Part shown: positions 1 to 5,422 of the stretch, in pieces
How positions within the stretch are numbered: position 1 is the first letter of the stretch
Layout of the letters: the number at the start of each line of letters is the position of its first letter
From: DAOTVD01 sp034437075
GTDB lineage: Bacteria > Chloroflexota > Anaerolineae > Aggregatilineales > J027
Reading direction: 5' to 3'
Length of the DNA stretch: 6,335 nt
Assembly: GCA_034437075.1 (NCBI GenBank)
Contig: DAOTVD010000317.1
Location: forward strand, 1 to 6,335
Translations under genes and position numbers: made by a program
The notes under the pieces: generated by a model
The model's input: only the letters and a program-made list of their open reading frames with translations
Databases searched by the model: none
What the model was told of the DNA's origin: nothing

Positions 1-240
1 GGCTTCGACCAATTCCTTAATCCGCGCGCGGTTTTCTGTTTCCAGCAAACGGACATAGATAAAACCACGGTCTAGCTTGACCCATTCGGGATCGCCGGGG
101 ATGATTTTGAGCCGATATTGCCGCCCAAGATAGCGATGGGTTTCGCCGCTGACATACTGGCGGGGTGGGGTCGGTGGAAGGTACAAGCTCAGTTCGCGTT
201 GCTGGCGCAGGATCCAGTTGGCGCGCTTATGGACGCGGGC
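1..240 (-). pseudogene. YgjP-like (DUF45, M48-related) metallohydrolase fragment, 5' end lost, runs off left edge
   Basis: A third frame opens near 240 and stays open to the left edge (80 residues). VHKRANWILRQQREL, PPRQYVSGETHRYLGRQYRL and the KIIPGDPEWVKLDRGF strand are typical of the N-terminal half of YgjP-like zinc metallohydrolases; the HExxH metal site would lie left of the window. Genes of this family often lie next to hsdR in type I loci. No start codon exists in this frame between the upstream stop (255-253) and the family-like sequence, and the first 40-50 residues of the protein are missing. The gene was therefore cut and joined to the HsdR fragment, with the junction between about 245 and 232. 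Confidence 0.7.
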
Positions 241-471
241 GCTTGCACTCGATCACCACCAGCGGGATGCCGTTCACGAACAGCACAATATCCGGGCGGC
301 GCGTCTGATGACTGCCGCGCTTTTCCACCGCGAATTCTTCCGTCACATGATAGACGTTATTGGCGGGGTTGGCCCAGTCGATGTAATGCAAATTGGGGTA
401 GCGCGTGTCGCCATCCAGGGTTTCGGCACGGCGGTGCCCAGCGTCAGCAGTTCGTAGAGCGTCTGATTGGT
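227..471 (-). pseudogene. Fragment of a second, different HsdR (nuclease core only)
   Basis: About 80 codons of an HsdR N-terminal domain survive, without start or end. The first part, TLYELLTLGTAVP, is read in the hicA frame (about 468-424). The rest is in the next frame from 424: ETLDGDTRYPNLHYIDW, then NNVYHVTEEFAVEKRGSHQ, then the nuclease signature RRPDIVLFVNGIPLVVIECKRP (Asp, then Glu-x-Lys), stopping with TAA at 229-227. A one-base loss near 424-426 explains the shift. It aligns block by block with the window's larger HsdR (LIDYDD / YIDWAN; LDMVLFVNGLPVVLVENK / PDIVLFVNGIPLVVIECK) but is a distinct subfamily, so it is not a copy of that gene. The upstream roughly 60-80 residues and everything after KRP are missing. 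It is non-functional. Confidence 0.8.
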
Positions 472-645
472 AGTTCCCGTAGGCAAGACCTTATTGCCAT
501 GTACGGGAACCGATATGGTTTGACTTTCACCGTCAATGACCCGCCTCAACGTATGATGACTGCCGCGTACCCGATGTACTTCAAAGCCAAAGGATTCAAA
601 AATCTTGACGATTTGCTTGCCACTCAGTCTACGCAGTCGCGGCAT
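343..645 (-). CDS. hicA: HicA-like mRNA interferase with lost and replaced C-terminus
   Basis: HicA toxins are small dsRBD-like proteins that cut mRNA with a conserved histidine. Residues 1-58 are a good HicA: LSGKQIVKIFESFGFEV (7-23), the catalytic GSHH block (28-31), LRRVIDGESQTISVPVHGNK (the last two-thirds strand) and LPTGT (54-58). Family members normally continue for about 20-25 residues with a helix such as LRAIYRQAG and end near 80. Here the sequence after Thr58 (about 471) switches to TNQTLYELLTLGTAVP, which belongs to an HsdR protein, then to out-of-frame residues ending at 343 (100 residues in all). The missing last helix belongs to the normal fold, so the toxin may be inactive or unstable. 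The start overlaps the end of hicB by 17 nt. Identity of the N-terminal part is secure; activity is doubtful. Confidence 0.8.
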   Translation of the reverse strand: MPRLRRLSGKQIVKIFESFGFEVHRVRGSHHTLRRVIDGESQTISVPVHGNKVLPTGTTNQTLYELLTLGTAVPKPWMATRATPICITSTGPTPPITSIM

Positions 646-895
646 GGTCTTGTGAGAGTTCCATCATGATCTGGACTTTGGCATTGGGCAATACACCATA
701 TTCCTCTACGCTGTCAGTATCGAGCAAGCACAATTGCAGACATTCGCGGATATGCCTCATGAGTTCTTCAAAGGTCGCGCCATGTGTCACAAAATGCAAA
801 TCATCACTGGTCGCGACATAGTAGGCATAGCCGACATCGTCCTCGTCTTGTCCGTCAAAATGCTCCACTCGGATAATGATGCTATCTTTTGGCAT
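629..895 (-). CDS. hicB: HicB-like antitoxin (DUF1902-type)
   Basis: HicB antitoxins bind and block the mRNA-cleaving toxin HicA and often repress their own operon. This 88-residue protein has the compact HicB fold pattern: an opening beta strand (SIIIRVEHFDG), the YAYYVATSDDLHFVTHG strands, the helix TFEELMRHIRECLQLCL, and a final strand (AKVQIMMEL). There is no separate C-terminal DNA-binding domain, so it is the short type. AAGGAG lies 5 nt before the ATG, the strongest ribosome binding site in the window. Its end overlaps the hicA start by 17 nt. The order antitoxin before toxin is common for this subtype. It looks intact. Confidence 0.85.
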   Translation of the reverse strand: MPKDSIIIRVEHFDGQDEDDVGYAYYVATSDDLHFVTHGATFEELMRHIRECLQLCLLDTDSVEEYGVLPNAKVQIMMELSQDHAATA

Positions 896-900
896 AGTTT

Positions 901-906
901 CTCCTT
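901..906 (-). promoter_or_regulatory. Ribosome binding site of hicB
   Basis: AAGGAG on the minus strand, 5 nt before the hicB ATG, fixes the start at 895. It lies in the 53-nt gap after hsdM, so hicB can be translated well even though hsdM is frameshifted. Confidence 0.7.
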
Positions 907-948
907 CAGTTATCGCAATGCGCGCTAGTCATGCTCACTGGCAGTGTG

Positions 949-2464
949 CTACTCATCCAAGCCCAATTGCTTAAGGTAATCTTGCATACGCGCTTCCACC
1001 GCGCTCAGCTCTTCGCGAAGCGTCCGAATCTCGGCATTCACGGCGCGCATGTCCACGGGCGGTTCCGGCTCGAAGGTGTCCACATAGCGCGGGATGTTCA
1101 AGTTATAGTCATTTTCCGCGATTTCGGCCTGGGTCGCCACATACGCATATTTGTCGATGAATTCGCGTGCTCGGTAGGCCGCGACGATGGCCGCGCGATG
1201 CTCATCGCGCAAATAGTTCTGCGTGGTGCCTTGCTCGTAGCCCCGGCTGGCGTCGATGAACAGCACCGAATCATCGGTTTTGGCGCGCTTGAAGATGAGG
1301 ATCGCGGCGGTGATGCCCGTCCCGAAAAAGGGGTTCTCCGGCAGGCCGATGACCACATCCAGCAAGTTTTCCTCGATGAGCTTTTGCCGAATCTGGCCCT
1401 CTGTGCCGCCTCGGAACAGCACGCCATGCGGCACGATGACGCCCACGCGCCCGTTGTGGCTCGGCTCGGGGTGGGTGGTTTCGATCATATGGCTGATGAA
1501 GGCATAATCGCCCTTGCTCTTGGGGGGCACTCCTCGGTGAAAGCGCCCGAAGCGGTCGTCGGCCTCCGCGCCCCATTTATCCAGCGAAAAGGGCGGATTA
1601 GCGACCACGACGTTAAAGCGCAGCAGCGAACCGGAATCGACCAGCAATTGCGGGTCGCGCAGGGTGTCGCCCCAGTGGATGTTGCCCGTCGTCACGTTGA
1701 TGTTGTGCAAGAACATGTTCATCATGCACAGCGCCCAGGTCGCGCCGTGCCTCTTGGCCATAGACCGCGTAATTCTCGCCCCCGATGCGCTGGGCGCACT
1801 TGATGAGCAACGAGCCAGAGCCGCAAGCGGGATCACATAGCCGCTCGCCGGGTTGCGGGTCGAGCAATTCGGCCAACAAGAGACTGACGCCCGGCGGGGT
1901 GTAGAACTCGCCCGCCTTTTTGCCCGCTCCGGCGGCGAACTTCTCGATGAGGTATTCGTAGGCATTGCCGATGATGTCCAAGTCCCCAATGCGCGAGGGG
2001 CGCAAGTCTAGGCGCGGGTCGCTGAAATCCTGCAAGAGCGTCTTCAGGCGTTGGTTGCGTTGAGGCGCGCGGCCCAGGTTGGGTTCGCTGTTGAAGCTGA
2101 TATTACGGAACACGCCTTCCAGCTTTTGCTTGTTGGCGTCCGCGATGGCATCCAGCGCGATGTCGATGATCTCGCCGAGGTTGTCCGCGTCGCGCTGTTC
2201 GTAGATGGCGTAGAAGTCGCTGTCCTCCGGCAGTCTGAAGCTCTCCCAACGCAGGTCGCGCTTGACGCGGGTTTCGTCGCCATCGAATTCCTGCATGAGT
2301 TCGGCGTAGCGGTCGCGCCATACATCGCTGATGTATTTCAGAAAGAGCATTACCAGAATGTAATCCTTGTAGAAGCTGGGGTCGATGGTGCCGCGAAAGG
2401 TGTCGCAGGCCCGCCATAGGATGTCGTTGATTTCACTCTGGTTGATTTGGTCGCTGGTTGTCAT
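949..2464 (-). pseudogene. hsdM: Type I DNA methyltransferase HsdM, split by one frameshift
   Basis: HsdM is the N6-adenine methyltransferase subunit; with HsdS it methylates the host's own sites using S-adenosylmethionine. Reading through one frame change gives about 505 residues, the usual length. The first frame (2464 to about 1750) holds the helical N-terminal domain (residues about 8-150), FYTPPGVSLLLAEL (187-200) and SAM-binding motif I, DPACGSGSLL (211-220). It matches the family to NYAVYGQE, then turns into unrelated residues and stops at 1613. The continuation, HGATWALCMMNMFLH, lies in a neighbouring frame and carries catalytic motif IV NPPF (1599-1588), then VIVPHGVLFRGG, and ends at 949. 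The shift lies at about 1753-1745, fitting one inserted or two lost bases. No single frame contains both motif I and motif IV, so as read no active enzyme is made. It may be a true mutation or a base-call error. hicB follows after 53 nt. Confidence 0.9.
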
Positions 2465-2498
2465 GGCTTATAGTAATTCGGTTATATGGTGATGCTCT

Positions 2499-2528
2499 AT
2501 TATGCGCTAGGGGCGGGGTGCTCGGCAA
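2499..2528 (-). promoter_or_regulatory. Candidate sigma-70-type promoter for hsdM
   Basis: On the minus strand, TTGCCG (2528-2523) and CATAAT (2504-2499) are separated by 18 nt and lie about 35 nt before the hsdM start, in the 115-bp gap after the GNAT gene. Each hexamer has mismatches to consensus, so this is only a suggestion. No clear ribosome binding site precedes the hsdM ATG. Confidence 0.25.
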
Positions 2529-2552
2529 GGTGGTGGTGTATGTTATATTTGG

Positions 2553-2576
2553 CATCATCTACCAAGCCAGATGATG
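2553..2576 (-). repeat. 8-bp perfect inverted repeat just after the GNAT stop
   Basis: The arms CATCATCT and AGATGATG enclose an 8-nt loop. On the minus strand the hairpin begins 3 nt after the GNAT stop codon. It is only half GC and no T run follows, so it would be a weak terminator. It may instead protect the GNAT message end or act as an operator for the gene downstream, hsdM. Confidence 0.4.
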
Positions 2577-2579
2577 TGT

Positions 2580-3182
2580 TTATCTTGTGGTTTGCTCCTG
2601 ATAACCAAGCCGTACCAGCAAGTCGTCAAATTCTTCGCGCGTTAACCCGAAGATCAGTTCATCGTGATACTGGCCATTCATATAAATATGGCGTCGAATG
2701 CGACCTTCTTGCTGGCAGCCCAGGCGCGTTGCATGGCGGATCATAGACTGATTGGTTTCCAAACAGTGAATATTGTATTTCTGAAAGCGCATCTCGTGGA
2801 AGGCATAGCGCAAGACCAGAAGCTTAGCCTCAAAGCCGTAGCCCTGGCCACGATAGGCGCGATAAAGGCGGCTGCCCGTTTCAAATGTTCCGTTTTTGCG
2901 AGCCATCGAGTGAATATTGATGCCGCCGATCAAGTCACCATCGAGCGTTTCAATCGAGAACATAATGCGCTCATCCTGGTTGTTGAATTCGGCATAGCGT
3001 TCGGCAAAGGCTTGCCCATCGTGTTGGGATTTCGGCAAGGTCATACCATAGTTCAGAAAGCGCACCGCCTCGCTATCGCCTTGTTCTTCTGCCAGCCATA
3101 AGCCGACATCGTCCGCATGAAACGGACGCAAGCGTACCCGCTCAGTTTGCCAATAGTTCATCGCGTTGTTCAGTTGAGGCAT
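2580..3182 (-). CDS. GNAT-family N-acetyltransferase (RimJ/RimL-like)
   Basis: A 200-residue acetyltransferase that would move an acetyl group from acetyl-CoA to an amine. Acceptors in this subfamily range from ribosomal protein N-termini to small molecules; the substrate here is unknown. The N-terminal YWQTERVRLRPFHADD is the classic beta1-alpha1 start of the RimJ/RimL group. The acetyl-CoA loop RGQGYG (111-116) matches R/Q-x-x-G-x-G. The late block ETNQSMIRHATRLGCQQEG (142-160) is the usual motif with Asn144, followed by GRIRRHIYMNGQYHDELIFGL. Length is normal and the gene looks intact. I keep the start at 3182 because GGGAG lies 10 nt upstream; the internal Met8 has no ribosome binding site. 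A short hairpin follows the TAA stop. GNAT is not a type I RM component, so its place between hsdR and hsdM is unusual and suggests cargo or a rearrangement. Confidence 0.9.
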   Translation of the reverse strand: MPQLNNAMNYWQTERVRLRPFHADDVGLWLAEEQGDSEAVRFLNYGMTLPKSQHDGQAFAERYAEFNNQDERIMFSIETLDGDLIGGINIHSMARKNGTFETGSRLYRAYRGQGYGFEAKLLVLRYAFHEMRFQKYNIHCLETNQSMIRHATRLGCQQEGRIRRHIYMNGQYHDELIFGLTREEFDDLLVRLGYQEQTTR

Positions 3183-3312
3183 GAGTTTTGATCTCCCGTT
3201 ATAACTCTACTTTCCGCTAAAAGAGGATTGTATCTGGTAAAAAACGTGTAGGCATGGCATCAGTTGGTTTAAGCTTATCAACACTACCAACAGGTCATGC
3301 GACCTGCCTACA
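3183..3312. other. Intergenic stretch between truncated hsdR and the GNAT gene
   Basis: These 130 bp separate the early hsdR stop from the GNAT start. The half nearest hsdR is filled with inverted repeats ending in a T run (given separately). The half nearest the GNAT gene is AT-rich and must hold any promoter for it. TACAAT and TATAAC hexamers are present on the minus strand, but I find no convincing -35 partner at the right distance. A GGGAG ribosome binding site (3193-3197) lies 10 nt before the GNAT start. Confidence 0.5.
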
Positions 3313-3321
3313 TTAAACCAA
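3239..3321 (-). terminator. Structured element: interleaved inverted repeats followed by T6, possible terminator
   Basis: On the minus strand, two perfect arms lie side by side at the end of the truncated hsdR frame: TTGGTTTAA (3321-3313) and TGTAGGCA (3312-3305). Their complements follow in the same order: TTAAACCAA (3272-3264) and TGCCTACA (3254-3247). The pairings therefore cross, as in an H-type pseudoknot. A third, local hairpin, CAGGTC-GCAT-GACCTG (3306-3291), overlaps one arm by two bases. The last arm is followed by CG and six Ts (3244-3239), as at an intrinsic terminator. The outer 8-bp stem gains two GC pairs past a one-base bulge. It could instead be the end of a transposable element. 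Confidence 0.45.
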
Positions 3322-4677
3322 ACCATGATAACGATCCTTAGCCACCTGGCGCAAGCCCTGCCCATCGGCACGCAGGTTGTGCTGACCGAACATCTCGAAG
3401 GTGCCGCGCCCGACCTTGCCACGATCAATCGGCGTGCCCGTGAAGCCGAACCGGAATGCATTCGGCAGCGCCGCATTCAGGAAGATGCCCAGGTCGCCCT
3501 CTTGCGAGCGGTGCGCCTCGTCAATGAGCACCACCACATTGCGCCGCGTGACCACCTCGGCGGGCATGTCGTTGAACTTATGAATGGTCGTCACGATCAG
3601 GCCGCGCGTGTCGTTATGCAGCAGATGTCGCAACTCGCGGATGCTGCCCGGATGATGCACCGTGCCATAGCCGAAGGCTTCCAGATTTTGGGCCATCTGG
3701 CTTTCTAACTCGGTGCGGTCTACCAGGATGAGCAGCGTCGGATTTTCCAGCGCGGGATGGCGGCGCAACAAATGCGCAGCGACGATCATGCTCAGCGTTT
3801 TGCCGGAGCCTTGCGTATGCCATTGCAAACCCGTATCCGCCGCGCTGAAATCACGTTGGCCCGCCGCCACGCGCGCCAGGATTTTCTCGGCAGTGCGGAT
3901 TTGATGCGGACGCAGCAAGAACTTCTGCACGGCGTCGTCGCTACGATAGAAAACGGTATAGTCGCGCAGGATGGCCAGGATCATGCGCCGATCAAAAAAG
4001 CTCTGGCTGAGCGCTTCCAGGCCATAATCGCGCCCGTCGTCGGTCTTCCAACGATAGAAGGCTTTGGTGCTGGGGTTCCAGGTCGCGCCGTATTCCAGGC
4101 GCGTAGCAGGCACCGCAAAGGGCACGGGATACTTCAAAAACTCCGGGATATAGTCGGTATAGATGCGCTGCACTTGGTCGAACCCCTCATAGCCGGGGTC
4201 TTCGCTCTTGGGGTTTTTGTTCTCCACCAGCACGACGGGCAAGCCATTGACGAACAGCACCATATCCAGCCGCCGCCGATCCCGGTCAGCAAAGGGCATT
4301 TCTTCGGTGAAGTGATACGTATTGCGGCTCAGGTCGTCGTAGTCGATGAGCGTCACGTTGAACTCGCGTTGTTGGGCGTTGTCGTAGGCGGTTTTGTGGC
4401 CACGCAACCAATGCACATAAGCCTCATTGCCCGCCAAGGTGGGCGCGAGGGTGCGCAGTTGGCGCACCACTTCCGCGATGCGCGGATCGTCCGCCGCCCA
4501 GCCGTTGAGCGCGGCCAGTTGACCGTGCAGCACATCCGGCAAAAACGGCACGGACTCATCAGCGCCACGCCAGCGCGGGGTTTTGAACTCGCCCGGCGGG
4601 ATGAACCCCCAACCAATGTCTGATAGATAGCGGATGAGTTGGTCTTGTACGTCGCGCTGTTCGGTGATGCGTTTCAT
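3313..4677 (-). CDS. hsdR: Type I restriction endonuclease HsdR, truncated after the first helicase domain
   Basis: HsdR is the ATP-driven translocase and nuclease of type I RM systems and is usually about 1000 residues; this frame has 454. Residues about 100-160 form the nuclease core, with LDMVLFVNGLP (Asp138) and VENKNP (Glu152, Lys154) giving the D...ExK metal site. The first RecA domain shows Walker A TQGSGKT (288-294), the DEAH box LIDEAHRS (386-389) and FTGTPID (412-418). The family match continues through GTFEMFG (residue 431). The next 23 residues (about 3380-3313) do not resemble HsdR, and the frame stops. The second RecA domain with motifs IV-VI and the C-terminal HsdM-binding region are missing, so the product should not translocate DNA. 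The start at 4677 (MKRITEQRDVQ) is preferred to 4731 because it follows the vapC stop by 13 nt and does not overlap it; its ribosome binding site is weak. Confidence 0.9.
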   Translation of the reverse strand: MKRITEQRDVQDQLIRYLSDIGWGFIPPGEFKTPRWRGADESVPFLPDVLHGQLAALNGWAADDPRIAEVVRQLRTLAPTLAGNEAYVHWLRGHKTAYDNAQQREFNVTLIDYDDLSRNTYHFTEEMPFADRDRRRLDMVLFVNGLPVVLVENKNPKSEDPGYEGFDQVQRIYTDYIPEFLKYPVPFAVPATRLEYGATWNPSTKAFYRWKTDDGRDYGLEALSQSFFDRRMILAILRDYTVFYRSDDAVQKFLLRPHQIRTAEKILARVAAGQRDFSAADTGLQWHTQGSGKTLSMIVAAHLLRRHPALENPTLLILVDRTELESQMAQNLEAFGYGTVHHPGSIRELRHLLHNDTRGLIVTTIHKFNDMPAEVVTRRNVVVLIDEAHRSQEGDLGIFLNAALPNAFRFGFTGTPIDRGKVGRGTFEMFGQHNLRADGQGLRQVAKDRYHGLV

Positions 4678-4690
4678 GCGGCCTATTCTC

Positions 4691-5065
4691 TTAATACGGT
4701 TGTTGGGCGAGCGCGCCCAGAAGCGGCGCAAAATGCTTCAGGTTGCGCGTATAGAGCGGTATTTCCAGGCGGGCAGCAGGCGCAGCGATTAGACAATCCA
4801 CAAGACCAACACCATGACTTAAGCTATAGGCGGCATGATATTGCATTGCCCAATCAAAATCGGTATCGGTCAAATACACCATATCAAACGTCGCGGCCAG
4901 TTTACGCGCTTTGTTTTGGGCGGTCTTGTTCTCGCTGCCTTCCATCAGTTCCATATATACCAGGGGACAAATCCCTAAATCCGATTGGGCGGCGTACCAT
5001 GCGCGGGCGGGCGGGTACTGGCGCAAGATGTCAACCAACAGCGCAGTATCGACCAAGCCTACCAT
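4691..5065 (-). CDS. vapC: VapC-family PIN-domain toxin (putative ribonuclease)
   Basis: PIN-domain toxins are Mg-dependent ribonucleases that cut tRNA, rRNA or mRNA when their antitoxin is degraded. From the start at 5065 the protein has 124 residues, normal for VapC. The acidic metal-binding residues are visible: Asp6 in LVDTALLVDIL, Glu39 in VYMELMEG, and Asp90 in GLVDCLIAA. Near the end is the conserved LYTRNLKHF block (Asn108). The longer frame up to 5149 is rejected: it would run back through the antitoxin gene, whereas 5065 has GGAAG 8 nt upstream and overlaps the antitoxin stop. hsdR begins 13 nt downstream, so the toxin pair sits between hsdS and hsdR in one transcription unit. No truncation or missing catalytic residue is seen, so the toxin looks functional. 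Confidence 0.9.
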   Translation of the reverse strand: MVGLVDTALLVDILRQYPPARAWYAAQSDLGICPLVYMELMEGSENKTAQNKARKLAATFDMVYLTDTDFDWAMQYHAAYSLSHGVGLVDCLIAAPAARLEIPLYTRNLKHFAPLLGALAQQPY

Positions 5066-5388
5066 TTGGGTAACTTCCGACGTTCGGCGGCTTTGCGGCG
5101 TCGTTCTTCCACCCAGGTTTGCCCGTCTGGCGTGTCTGCATCCCACCACCCATCTTCAGCATCCAGCATGGCGATGACTTCCGCGCCGCTTTGGGCTTTG
5201 AAATCTGGCAATGGCTCAGGCGGCGGGAATAAATCCGCGCGTTCTTCCTCTGGCCATGTCTCATCTTGGGACGGCGCGGCGGGCTGAGCTTGGATGGTAA
5301 TCTGTACCTCGCCGGGGGGGATGCCCGGCGGCAATTCAACCTGTAACTCGCCGTTTTCGGTGATGTAGCCCTTCAATACATAGTCCAT
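5059..5388 (-). CDS. Putative antitoxin partner of the adjacent VapC toxin
   Basis: A 109-residue acidic-to-basic protein that I know only as a type of small gene placed directly before PIN-domain toxins. The N-terminal 35 residues read as a short beta-rich segment (DYVLKGYITENGELQVELP, then PGEVQITIQ), resembling the AbrB-like or swapped-hairpin start of VapB antitoxins. A proline- and acid-rich linker follows, then a SGAEVIAMLD segment, GWWD, and a very basic tail (RRRKAAERRKLPKW). Antitoxins commonly use such a C-terminal part to wrap the toxin. I chose the start at 5388, not the longer frame from 5460, because GGGAG lies 6 nt upstream and the longer version would overlap the end of hsdS. 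Its TAG stop overlaps the vapC start (shared ATGGTAG), indicating translational coupling. The antitoxin role is inferred from position and size; the family name is uncertain. Confidence 0.7.
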   Translation of the reverse strand: MDYVLKGYITENGELQVELPPGIPPGEVQITIQAQPAAPSQDETWPEEERADLFPPPEPLPDFKAQSGAEVIAMLDAEDGWWDADTPDGQTWVEERRRKAAERRKLPKW

Positions 5389-5422
5389 GATGCGCTCCCT
5401 TTCCTTTCTTATGTATAGTGTA

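Noticed and set aside
118..669. Plus-strand open frame of 183 codons over the left end
   Set aside because: It crosses HicA, HsdR-fragment and YgjP-fragment sequence in antisense; its residue make-up (Arg, Pro, Ser rich) is typical of a shadow frame.
931..1803. Plus-strand open frame of 290 codons
   Set aside because: It is the antisense shadow of hsdM; the opposite strand carries clear methyltransferase motifs, and this translation resembles no family I know.
3757..4623. Plus-strand open frame of 288 codons
   Set aside because: Antisense to hsdR, whose Walker A, DEAH and nuclease motifs are on the minus strand; long shadow frames are common in GC-rich genes.
5389..5422. Possible VapB-type operator in the gap between hsdS and the antitoxin gene
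   Set aside because: The AT-rich stretch with TATAC and GTATC words is not a true palindrome when the arms are compared, and no promoter with proper spacing was found.
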